Shown: positions 50,771 to 57,940 of the stretch, piece by piece
Position numbering within the stretch: position 1 is the first letter of the stretch
Layout of the letters: each line of letters opens with the position of its first letter
Assembly (NCBI GenBank): GCA_963739135.1
Contig: CAVTZG010000005.1
Span: 4,415-68,414, forward strand
DNA from: Palsa-504 sp963739135
GTDB taxonomy: Bacteria; Actinomycetota; Actinomycetes; Streptosporangiales; Streptosporangiaceae
DNA: 64,000 bases
Direction: 5' to 3'
Translations under genes and position numbers: made by a program
The notes under the pieces: generated by a model
Database searches by the model: none
The model's input: only the letters and a program-made list of their open reading frames with translations
Told to the model about the DNA's origin: nothing

Positions 50771-51655
50771 GTGGCTGTCAAGATCAAGCTGAAGCGCCTG
50801 GGCAAGATCCGGGAGCCCTACTACCGGATCGTCGTCGCGGACTCACGCACCAAGCGCGACGGGCGCGCTATCGAGGAGATCGGCAAGTACCACCCGAAGG
50901 CCGACCCGTCCTTCATCGAGGTGAACTCCGAGCGGGTCCAGCACTGGCTCTCGGTGGGCGCGCAGCCCACTGACCCGGTCCGGGTCCTGCTCAAGGTCAC
51001 CGGGGACTGGCAGAAGTTCACCGGGGAGCCGGGGGCCGAGGGCACGCTCCGTACCGCCGCGCCGCGCGCGGACAAGAAGGAAGCCTTCGCCGCCGCGGCC
51101 AGCCAGAGCCAGGCCGCCAAGGAAAAGGCCTCGGCCAAGGCGGCCCCCAAGACGGCCAAGCCCGCTAGGGACGGTGCGCCCAAGGACAGTGCGCCCAAGG
51201 ACAGCACGCCCAAGGACAGCGCGCCCAGGGACAGCGCGCCCAGGGACAGCGCGCCCAGGGACAGCGCGCCCAGGGACAGCGCGCCCAGGGACAGCGCGCC
51301 CAGGGACAGCGCGCCCAGGGACAGCGCGCCCAGGGACAGCGCGCCCAGGGACAGCGCGCCCAGGGACAGCACGCCCAGGGACAGCGCGCCCAGGGACAGC
51401 GCGCCCAGGGACAGCGCGCCCAGGGACAGCGCGCCCAAGGACAGCGCGCCCAAGGACAGCGCGCCCAAGGACAGCGCGCCCAAGGACAGCGCGCCCAAGG
51501 ACAGCGCGCCCAAGGACAGCACGCCCAAGGACAGCGCTGCCAAGGACAGCACGCCCAGGGACAGCGCTGCAAAGGAAACCAAGGCCAAGACCGAGGAGGC
51601 CCCGGCCGAAGCAGCAGAGCCGGCCGTAACCGCCGAGGCGGAGGACGGAGCCTAA
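50771..51655 (+). CDS. rpsP: Ribosomal protein S16 (bS16) with a giant repeat tail
   Basis: Residues 1-85 are a normal bS16: AVKIKLKRLGKIREPYYRI then VVADSRTKRDGRAIEEIGKYH. A basic Ala/Lys linker follows, then 26 copies of a five-residue repeat (consensus APRDS/APKDS) encoded by 15-bp units at 51176-51565, and an acidic end. The total, 294 residues, is two to three times the usual actinobacterial S16, whose tails are Lys/Ala-rich but short. The tail alternates Asp with Lys/Arg and should be disordered. GTG at 50771 heads the rpsP-khpA-rimM-trmD-rplS block. Confidence 0.95.
   Translation: MAVKIKLKRLGKIREPYYRIVVADSRTKRDGRAIEEIGKYHPKADPSFIEVNSERVQHWLSVGAQPTDPVRVLLKVTGDWQKFTGEPGAEGTLRTAAPRADKKEAFAAAASQSQAAKEKASAKAAPKTAKPARDGAPKDSAPKDSTPKDSAPRDSAPRDSAPRDSAPRDSAPRDSAPRDSAPRDSAPRDSAPRDSAPRDSTPRDSAPRDSAPRDSAPRDSAPKDSAPKDSAPKDSAPKDSAPKDSAPKDSTPKDSAAKDSTPRDSAAKETKAKTEEAPAEAAEPAVTAEAEDGA
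51176..51565 (+). repeat. 15-bp minisatellite, 26 units, in rpsP
   Basis: Head-to-tail units of GCGCCCAGGGACAGC, with variants GCGCCCAAGGACAGC and ACGCCCAGGGACAGC, start every 15 bp from 51176 to 51551. The middle block is AGGGAC type and the outer blocks AAGGAC type, a pattern expected from unequal exchange or slippage. No unit contains a stop in several frames, so many spurious open frames overlap it. Confidence 0.97.
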
Positions 51656-51656
51656 C

Positions 51657-51899
51657 GTGCTTGAGGAAGCCCTCGAGCACCTGGTCCGGGGCATCGTCCA
51701 GTACCCGGACGACGTCCAGGTGGCCAGCCGGGCGCTGCGCCGAGGCAATGTCCTCGAGGTACGGGTGCATCCCGACGACCTCGGCAAGGTCATCGGCCGG
51801 GGCGGGCGCACGGCCAAGGCGCTGCGCACGGTGATCAACGCCCTGGCCGGGAGCCGGTACGTGCGCATCGACCTGCTGGACGCCAACGAGGTCCGCTGA
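51657..51899 (+). CDS. khpA: KH-domain RNA-binding protein KhpA
   Basis: An 80-residue KH protein; GKVIGRGGRTAKALRTVI holds the GxxG loop (GRGG). It starts (GTG 51657) one base after the rpsP stop and ends 4 bp before rimM. KhpA with KhpB acts as a global RNA chaperone in other bacteria; the position after rpsP is conserved. Confidence 0.95.
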   Translation: MLEEALEHLVRGIVQYPDDVQVASRALRRGNVLEVRVHPDDLGKVIGRGGRTAKALRTVINALAGSRYVRIDLLDANEVR

Positions 51900-51903
51900 C
51901 CCG

Positions 51904-52443
51904 ATGCGGGTAATCGTCGGCCGGATCGGCCGTCCGCACGGGATCCGCGGCGAGGTCGTGATCGGGGTCAGGACCGATGAGCCTGATCTCCGCTTCGCCG
52001 TGGGCGCTGTCGTGGACGCCGACCGGTCCGCCGAGGGCGACCTCCCGGCGGACCGCGCCCCGCTCAAGGTCGTCTCGGCCCGCTGGCACTCCGGCCAGCT
52101 CCTGGTGGGCTTCGCCGGGATCACCGACCGGACCGCGGCCGGGCAACTGACCGGCAGGTGGCTGAGGGTCGACTCCGGTCAGCTGCCGGCCACATCCGAC
52201 CCCGACGAGTTCCGTGACCACGAGCTGATCGGCCTGTCCGTGCGGACCACCGCCGGGGAGCCGGTCGGCGTGGTCACCGACATGCTGCACTACGGCCAGG
52301 ACCTCCTCGTCGTGCGCCGCGCCGACGGCGGCGAGAGCCTCGTCCCGTTCGTGAAGGCCCTGGTGCCCGAGGTCGACCTGAGCGCCGGGGTCCTGGTCAT
52401 CGACCCGCCGCCCGGGCTGCTCGACCCCACCGCGGCGGAATGA
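51904..52443 (+). CDS. rimM: Ribosome maturation factor RimM
   Basis: A 179-residue 16S rRNA processing factor: VGRIGRPHGIRGEVVIG is the N-terminal barrel and the PRC barrel follows (DHELIGLSVRTTAGEPVGVV, SLVPFVKALVPEVDLSAG). It binds S19 during 30S assembly. Normal length, third gene of the block. Confidence 0.95.
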   Translation: MRVIVGRIGRPHGIRGEVVIGVRTDEPDLRFAVGAVVDADRSAEGDLPADRAPLKVVSARWHSGQLLVGFAGITDRTAAGQLTGRWLRVDSGQLPATSDPDEFRDHELIGLSVRTTAGEPVGVVTDMLHYGQDLLVVRRADGGESLVPFVKALVPEVDLSAGVLVIDPPPGLLDPTAAE

Positions 52444-52476
52444 CGGAACGGGCCAACCCGCCACGGCCCGTTCGGC
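52444..52476. repeat. Hairpin with dispersed 16-mer, copy 4 (reverse), rimM-trmD gap
   Basis: CGGAACGGGCC (52444-52454) pairs with GGCCCGTTCGG (52465-52475), one mismatch, loop of ten bases. The right side, 52461-52476, is the reverse complement of the dispersed 16-mer. It lies directly after the rimM stop and could attenuate transcription into trmD. Confidence 0.75.
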
Positions 52477-52495
52477 ATGAAAAAGAGGAGGGGGC

Positions 52496-53311
52496 GTGCC
52501 GCTTCGCACTGACATCGTGACGATCTTCCCCGAGTACTTCGACAGCCCGCTGCGGGTGTCGCTGATCGGGAAGGCGGCGGCGCGGGGCGACATCGAGTTC
52601 CGCCTGCACGACCTGCGGCACTGGGCCACCGACGTGCACCACGCGGTCGACGACGTGCCATTCGGCGGCGGCCCGGGCATGGTCATGAAGCCTGACGTGT
52701 GGGGTGCCGCGCTGGACGAGATCGTGCCCGGCGGCGGTGCCCGGCTGGTGCTGCCGACGCCGAGCGGGATGCCGTTTACCCAGGACCTGGCCGCGGCGTA
52801 CGCGGCGCAGCCGTGGCTGGTGTTCGCCTGCGGGCGGTACGAGGGCATCGACGGCCGGGTCGCCGACGCGATGCGCGCCAAGATGCCGGTGGACGAGGTC
52901 AGCGTGGGCGACTACGTCCTGGCCGGCGGCGAGGCGGCGGTCCTGGTCATGGTGGAGGCCATCGGCCGGCTGCTGCCCGGGGTGCTCGGCAACGCGTGCT
53001 CGGCGGGCGACGACTCCTTCGGCGGGTACGGCGAACAGGCCATGCGCGGGCTGCTCGAGGGACCCGTCTACACCAAGCCGCGCGCCTGGCGCGGCCGGGA
53101 GGTGCCCGAGGTGCTGCTGTCGGGCAACCACGCGGCGATCGCCCGCTGGCGGCGGGACGCGGCCTTGCGCCGCACGGCGGCACACCGCCCCGATCTCATC
53201 CGGGCCCTGACCGACCTGGACGCCCGCGACCGGCAGGTGCTGGCCGAGGCCGGCCTGGATCTGGCCGGTCCCCCCACCTTTCCGGTTAGCGGCGAAGATA
53301 TGGCACACTGA
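52496..53311 (+). CDS. trmD: tRNA (guanine(37)-N1)-methyltransferase
   Basis: A 271-residue SPOUT enzyme: RTDIVTIFPEYFDSPLRVSLIGKA, FACGRYEGIDGR and the trefoil-knot SAM site SVGDYVLAGGEAAVLVMVEAIGRLLPG. It methylates G37 to keep the reading frame. GTG at 52496 follows AGGAGGGG. It precedes rplS as usual. Confidence 0.96.
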   Translation: MPLRTDIVTIFPEYFDSPLRVSLIGKAAARGDIEFRLHDLRHWATDVHHAVDDVPFGGGPGMVMKPDVWGAALDEIVPGGGARLVLPTPSGMPFTQDLAAAYAAQPWLVFACGRYEGIDGRVADAMRAKMPVDEVSVGDYVLAGGEAAVLVMVEAIGRLLPGVLGNACSAGDDSFGGYGEQAMRGLLEGPVYTKPRAWRGREVPEVLLSGNHAAIARWRRDAALRRTAAHRPDLIRALTDLDARDRQVLAEAGLDLAGPPTFPVSGEDMAH

Positions 53312-53415
53312 AGGGCGCTGTCTTTTCCAGGCCGCGGCTGAAGGTACCCTAGGCCCGGCGCGAGCCGGCTGCCGCCCGGTCCCCGAACACGACCACCACC
53401 GAGGAAACTGCTGTC

Positions 53416-53775
53416 ATGCATACCGCGATTGCCGAAATTGAGCAGGCCCAGACCCGGTCTGACATCCCGGACTTCAGGCCCGGCGACACCCTGAAGGTCC
53501 ACGTCCGGGTCACGGAGGGAAACCGCTCACGCATCCAGGTGTTCCAGGGCGTGGTGATCAGGCGTCAGGGCAGCGGGGCCCGGGAGACCTTCACCGTCCG
53601 CAAGATCAGCTACGGCGTGGGCGTGGAGCGGACCTTCCCGGTGCACAGCCCGTCGATCGACAAGATCGAGCCGGTCACCAGGGGCCGCGTCCGGCGGGCC
53701 AAGCTCTACTACCTCAGGGACCTGCGCGGGAAGGCGGCGCGGATCAAGGAGCGCCGCGACCAGACCGGCAGCTGA
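53416..53775 (+). CDS. rplS: Ribosomal protein L19 (bL19)
   Basis: A 119-residue bL19: FRPGDTLKVHVRVTEGNRSRIQVFQGVVI, then SGARETFTVRKISYGVGVERTFP and RGRVRRAKLYYLRDLRGKAARI. Standard length. The ATG at 53416 follows GAGGAA loosely. Its stop overlaps the next ATG by one base (TGATG). Confidence 0.97.
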   Translation: MHTAIAEIEQAQTRSDIPDFRPGDTLKVHVRVTEGNRSRIQVFQGVVIRRQGSGARETFTVRKISYGVGVERTFPVHSPSIDKIEPVTRGRVRRAKLYYLRDLRGKAARIKERRDQTGS

Positions 53776-54737
53776 TGCCCGGCGGGCCGCCGATGGATGA
53801 CTGGGAGGATCCTGGCCCGCCCGCCTCGGCTGCCACCTCCTCGCCCCGCCCGCCCGGCCGGCACGCCTCGGGCGCCCGCAGGAGCGAACCGGACCAGCGC
53901 GAGCCGGACGCTCCCGCGGCCGGCCAGCGCAAGCACAAACACTTCTGGCGTGAGCTGCTGATCATCGTGGTGGCCGCGGCCGCCCTCACCCTGCTGATCA
54001 AGGCGTTCGTGGTCCAGGTGTACCGGATCCCTTCGGCGTCGATGGAGAACACGCTCCAGGTCGGCGACCGGGTCCTGGTCAACAAGCTCGTCTATCACTT
54101 CCGCGGCATCGCCCGCGGCGACATCATCGTGTTCAGCGGGCAGGACTCCTGGGGCCCGGACGCGCCGCCGCCGTCCAGCGACCCGGTGATCCGGCTGTGG
54201 GACGACGTGCTGTCGGACATCGGGCTGCAGAGCAGCCAGACCTTCTACATCAAGCGGGTGATCGGCCTGCCCGGCGACCGGGTGGCCTGCTGCACCGACG
54301 GGAAGGTGACGGTCAACGGCGTACCGCTGGCCGAGACCTCGTACCTGTATCCCGGCGACGACCCCTCGTTCCCGTTCAAGGCCGTGACCGTGCCGCCCGG
54401 CCATGTGTGGGTCATGGGAGATCACCGTAGCGATTCCGAGGACTCCCGCTACCACGTGTCCGACCCGGGCGGCGGCGCCATACCGGAGAACGAGGTCGTC
54501 GGGCGGGCGTTCCTGATCATCTGGCCGCCGTCGCAGCTGCGCGACCTGCCCATCCCGTCCACCTTCGGCCAGGCCGCGCTGCGGTCAGGCCCGGCCGGGG
54601 CGGCCATGGTCGGTGCCAGCACCGTCAGCGGCGCCGCCCTGGGCGGCGTCGCCGCCCTCCCGGTGGGGGCCAGCGCCGGGGCTGCCGGGGTGATCGGAGC
54701 CCCGCTGCTCCTGCTGCGCCGCCGCCGGGCCCGGTAA
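53775..54737 (+). CDS. lepB: Signal peptidase I, first copy
   Basis: A 320-residue type I signal peptidase: disordered N-terminus, membrane anchor (LLIIVVAAAALTLLIKAFVVQ), the Ser nucleophile in RIPSASMENTL, the general-base Lys in YIKRVIGLPGDRV, and GDHRSDSEDSR. Another short hydrophobic stretch near the end and RRRRAR form a C-terminal anchor, as seen in Streptomyces Sip proteins. Tandem signal peptidases after rplS are typical of actinobacteria. Confidence 0.95.
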   Translation: MPGGPPMDDWEDPGPPASAATSSPRPPGRHASGARRSEPDQREPDAPAAGQRKHKHFWRELLIIVVAAAALTLLIKAFVVQVYRIPSASMENTLQVGDRVLVNKLVYHFRGIARGDIIVFSGQDSWGPDAPPPSSDPVIRLWDDVLSDIGLQSSQTFYIKRVIGLPGDRVACCTDGKVTVNGVPLAETSYLYPGDDPSFPFKAVTVPPGHVWVMGDHRSDSEDSRYHVSDPGGGAIPENEVVGRAFLIIWPPSQLRDLPIPSTFGQAALRSGPAGAAMVGASTVSGAALGGVAALPVGASAGAAGVIGAPLLLLRRRRAR

Positions 54738-54875
54738 GTGTCTTCCGCCCCGGATTGCCCAGCTAACTAGCCCCTGATCACCGGCCAGGCCGGCGATGCA
54801 GGGGCTCTGGCGGACGCCGGATGGCGCTAAGCTCAACGGGATGACGGTGCGGGTCGAAGAGGGGTGTGGGTCTGC

Positions 54876-56849
54876 GTGAGCGGGGCTGACGAGGAAGCAC
54901 CGGGACCGGGCCGGACGGTCAGCGCGGACACCAACCCCGTGACCCCGGAGCCGCCGCCGGACCAGCCTGCTGGCGACGGCGATGACGCCGCGCGGGCCGA
55001 CGAGGGCGGTACGCCTCCAGCGGCAGCCGAATCGCCCGAATCGGCCGAACCGGCCGCGGCCGGGTCGGCCGGCGCCGGGGCCCGCGGGCGCAAGCGCACC
55101 GGCCGGAAGCGTTCGTTCTGGCGCGAGCTGCCGATCCTGGTGGCCATCGCCCTGCTGCTCGCGGTGGTGATCAAGACCTACGCGATCCAGGCGTTCTGGA
55201 TCCCGTCGGGCTCGATGGAGAACACCCTCGAGATCAACGACCGGGTCCTGGTCAACAAGATCATCTACCACATCCGCGACATTCACCGCGGTGACATCGT
55301 GGTCTTCAACGGCGACGGCTCCTGGGAGCCGGGGGCGGTGCCGGTCAGCGGGAACATCTTCCAGCAGTTCGCCGACGGGTTTGCCAGCATGTTCGGCTTC
55401 GGTCACCCGGGCGACATCCTGATCAAGCGGGTCATCGGGCTGCCCGGAGACCGGGTGGCCTGCTGTGACGCCCAGGGCCGGGTCACCGTCAACGGCGTCC
55501 CGCTGCACGAGCAGTCCTACCTGTACCCGGGCGCGGCGCCGTCGCTGGTCAGGTTCAACATCGTGGTGCCGCCCGGCCGGCTGTGGGTCATGGGCGACAA
55601 CAGGACCTATTCCGACGACTCCCGCTTGCACATGGGCGACCCGGGCGGCGGGACCGTCCCGGAAAGCGCCGTGGTCGGCCGGGCCTTCGTCATCATCTGG
55701 CCGCCCAGCCGGTGGCGGTTCCTGCCCATCCCGGCCACCTTCGAGAATCCGAAGCTGAGCCCGGCCAGCGCCGCGGCGGGCCCGGACGGCCCGGTCTCCG
55801 CCCGGCTCACCCCCGCCGGGCCGGAGGTCCCGCTGGCCCTCGGCTTCGCCGGGGCCCTGCCTCTGACCTGGGCGCAGCGCCGGGTCCGGATGCGTGTCAC
55901 CCGCCGCCGCCGGCGGCGCCGCGCCCGCTCGTTACCGCTCCCGCGGCGTTGTCCGCGCGACCGTCATAACTGGCGTACTCTGCGGAGTGTCATGACGCGC
56001 CATCCCGGGGCGCCGGCCGTCGGCAGCCCGCCCTCCCCTGCCACCCCGCTTCCCCGGTACGCGGGGTACACGCCCCGGCGAGACGGCGGCCTCGGCGCCT
56101 ACGAGACCGTGCTCGACCGGGCCGGGTTCGGGCCCGTGGCGGGCATCGACGAGGCGGGCCGGGGGGCGTGCGCCGGGCCGCTGGTCGTGGCGGCCGTGGT
56201 CCTGGACCCGGACCGCATCCGGCGTATCCGCGGGCTGGCCGACTCCAAGCTGCTGACCGCCGCGGCCCGTGAGGAGGCCTACGCCGAGGTGCTGCGCTGG
56301 GCGCTGGACTGGCACGTGGTGGTCATCGGCGCCAAGGCGATCGACGCCACCGGGCTGCACGTGTGCAACGTCGCTGGCATGCGCCGCGCCTGCGCCGGCC
56401 TGCGCTGCCGGCCCGGCTACGTGCTTACCGACGGGTTCCCCGTCCGCGGGCTCGGCGCGCCGGCCCTGGCCGTCTGGAAGGGCGACCGGGTCACCGCGTC
56501 GGTCGCCGCCGCCTCGGTGCTGGCCAAGGTCAGCCGGGACCGGATGATGCGGGACCTGCACGAACGTTATCCACAGTATGGATTCGACCGGCACAAGGGA
56601 TACAACACCGACGACCACGTGCGGGCCCTGACCGAGCACGGGCCGAGCCCGGTGCACCGGTATTCGTTCGTGAACGTGAATCGGGTGGCGGTATCGCCGG
56701 ACCCCGGCACCCCGCTGGATCCCATGGACCTGATGCCCGCCGAGGATCCGGCGGACGTCGTGGACCTGCGGGACCCCGCCCTGGCCCTAGCAGGCTTGAC
56801 GGGTGCATTCGGGGAGAACGAGAGGAGCGAGAGGAGAATGAGCTCATGA
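54876..56849 (+). CDS. lepB: Signal peptidase I, second copy, open in frame into RNase HII
   Basis: Residues 1 to about 360 are a second signal peptidase: Asp/Glu/Ala-rich N-terminus, membrane segment ELPILVAIALLLAVVIKTYAIQ, Ser in WIPSGSMENTL, Lys in LIKRVIGLPGDRV and a C-terminal RRRRRRRARS. No stop follows; the frame continues through 20 odd residues into RNase HII (from 55992). A one-base deletion in the GCCGCCGGCGG-type run would explain this, because the neighbouring frame stops at 55967-55969. GTG at 54876 is chosen; GTG 54864 is possible. Treat the fusion as unproven. Confidence 0.8.
   Translation: MSGADEEAPGPGRTVSADTNPVTPEPPPDQPAGDGDDAARADEGGTPPAAAESPESAEPAAAGSAGAGARGRKRTGRKRSFWRELPILVAIALLLAVVIKTYAIQAFWIPSGSMENTLEINDRVLVNKIIYHIRDIHRGDIVVFNGDGSWEPGAVPVSGNIFQQFADGFASMFGFGHPGDILIKRVIGLPGDRVACCDAQGRVTVNGVPLHEQSYLYPGAAPSLVRFNIVVPPGRLWVMGDNRTYSDDSRLHMGDPGGGTVPESAVVGRAFVIIWPPSRWRFLPIPATFENPKLSPASAAAGPDGPVSARLTPAGPEVPLALGFAGALPLTWAQRRVRMRVTRRRRRRRARSLPLPRRCPRDRHNWRTLRSVMTRHPGAPAVGSPPSPATPLPRYAGYTPRRDGGLGAYETVLDRAGFGPVAGIDEAGRGACAGPLVVAAVVLDPDRIRRIRGLADSKLLTAAAREEAYAEVLRWALDWHVVVIGAKAIDATGLHVCNVAGMRRACAGLRCRPGYVLTDGFPVRGLGAPALAVWKGDRVTASVAAASVLAKVSRDRMMRDLHERYPQYGFDRHKGYNTDDHVRALTEHGPSPVHRYSFVNVNRVAVSPDPGTPLDPMDLMPAEDPADVVDLRDPALALAGLTGAFGENERSERRMSS
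55992..56849 (+). CDS. rnhB: Ribonuclease HII
   Basis: About 285 residues from ATG 55992 (GGAG just upstream). It removes ribonucleotides from DNA. PVAGIDEAGRGACAGPLVVAAVVL has the first catalytic Asp-Glu, LADSKLLTAAAREE the KL motif, YVLTDGFPV the second acid and ASVLAKVSRDRMM the later helix. The ending overlaps the DUF2469 gene by ATGA. It is also in frame with the upstream signal peptidase. Normal partner order lepB-rnhB-DUF2469. Confidence 0.92.
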   Translation: MTRHPGAPAVGSPPSPATPLPRYAGYTPRRDGGLGAYETVLDRAGFGPVAGIDEAGRGACAGPLVVAAVVLDPDRIRRIRGLADSKLLTAAAREEAYAEVLRWALDWHVVVIGAKAIDATGLHVCNVAGMRRACAGLRCRPGYVLTDGFPVRGLGAPALAVWKGDRVTASVAAASVLAKVSRDRMMRDLHERYPQYGFDRHKGYNTDDHVRALTEHGPSPVHRYSFVNVNRVAVSPDPGTPLDPMDLMPAEDPADVVDLRDPALALAGLTGAFGENERSERRMSS

Positions 56850-57175
56850 GCGCGGAGGACCTTGAGAAGTACGAGGCCGAGATGGAGCTGCAGCTCTATC
56901 GCGAGTATCGCGATGTGGTCGGGTTGTTCACCCACGTGGTCGAGACCGAGCGCCGGTTCTATCTCACGAATGACGTCGAGCTGAATGTCAGGTCAAGCGA
57001 CAACGGTGAGGTCTTCTTCGAGGTTACGATGCGAGACGCCTGGGTCTGGGATATGTACCGCCCGGCCAGGTTCGTCAAGAATGTGCGTGTAGTCACCTTC
57101 AAGGACGTCAACATCGAGGAACTCGCCAAGCCGGACCTGGAAGTTCCTGAGGATAAGCCGGACTTCCCGGCGTAG
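56846..57175 (+). CDS. DUF2469 family protein
   Basis: A 109-residue actinobacterial protein of unknown function: MSAEDLEKYEAEMELQLYRE, VETERRFYLTNDVELNVR and DAWVWDMYRPARFVKNVRVVTFKDVN are strongly conserved in the phylum. ATG at 56846 overlaps the RNase HII stop. No catalytic residues are recognised. Confidence 0.95.
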   Translation: MSAEDLEKYEAEMELQLYREYRDVVGLFTHVVETERRFYLTNDVELNVRSSDNGEVFFEVTMRDAWVWDMYRPARFVKNVRVVTFKDVNIEELAKPDLEVPEDKPDFPA

Positions 57176-57193
57176 CTTTCGGCGGAGGGGCGG

Positions 57194-57940
57194 ATGTTCG
57201 GGCTTCCTGACGGCGTGCAGGCCTGCCTGTTCGACATGGACGGGGTGGTCACCCAGACCGCGACAGTGCACGCGGCGGCCTGGAAGGAGATGTTCGACGA
57301 GTTCCTCCGCGAACGCGCGCAGAGCACCGGAACCCAGTTCGTTCCCTTCGATCCGCACCACGAGTACGACGCCTACGTCGACGGCAAGCCGAGGCTGGAC
57401 GGAACCCGGTCGTTCCTGCAGTCCCGCGGCATCGACTTGCCCGAGGGGACCCCGGATGACCCGCCGGGGACGCCGACGATATACGGGCTGAGCAACCGCA
57501 AGAACGCCCTGGTCCTGGCCAAGATCGCGGCCGGCGGGGTCCAGGTGTACGAGGGCAGCATCGCCTACATCAAGGCGGTGCGGGCAGGAGGCATCCACAC
57601 CGCGATCGTCTCAGCCAGCGCCAACACCCAGCAGGTCCTGCACTCGGCGGGCATCGAGGACCTGTTCGACACCCGGATCAACGGGGTCATCGCCAAGGAG
57701 CGCGGCCTGCGCGGCAAGCCCGCGCCGGACAGCTTCCTGGCTGCGGCCGAGGCGCTCAAGGTGCCCCCAGCGCACGCGGTGGTCTTCGAGGACGCTCAGG
57801 CCGGGGTGGCGGCAGGCCACGCGGGCCACTTCGCCCTGGTGGTCGGCGTGGACCGGGTCGGCCAGGCGGCCGAGCTCAAGGCGCACGGCGCCGACATCGT
57901 GGTCAAGGACCTGTCTGAGCTTCTCGAGGGAAACAAATGA
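57194..57940 (+). CDS. HAD-superfamily beta-phosphoglucomutase-like enzyme
   Basis: A 248-residue HAD protein. The nucleophile motif LFDMDGVVTQTATVHAAAWKEM, SASANTQQVL (motif II), KPAPDSFLAAAEAL (motif III) and VVFEDAQAGVAAG (motif IV) match beta-phosphoglucomutases. It would convert beta-glucose 1-phosphate from the adjacent GH65 phosphorylase to glucose 6-phosphate. ATG at 57194 follows GGAGGGG, and the end overlaps GH65 by four bases, as in the mycobacterial pair Rv3400/Rv3401. Confidence 0.92.
   Translation: MFGLPDGVQACLFDMDGVVTQTATVHAAAWKEMFDEFLRERAQSTGTQFVPFDPHHEYDAYVDGKPRLDGTRSFLQSRGIDLPEGTPDDPPGTPTIYGLSNRKNALVLAKIAAGGVQVYEGSIAYIKAVRAGGIHTAIVSASANTQQVLHSAGIEDLFDTRINGVIAKERGLRGKPAPDSFLAAAEALKVPPAHAVVFEDAQAGVAAGHAGHFALVVGVDRVGQAAELKAHGADIVVKDLSELLEGNK

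Noticed and set aside
51176..51565. CRISPR array in rpsP
   Set aside because: Units are contiguous 15-bp repeats without spacers and are in frame with S16.
50821..52124. Long antisense frames across rpsP made of repeated ALSLG or CPWAR words
   Set aside because: They are complementary readings of the 15-bp array, which has no stops in several frames.
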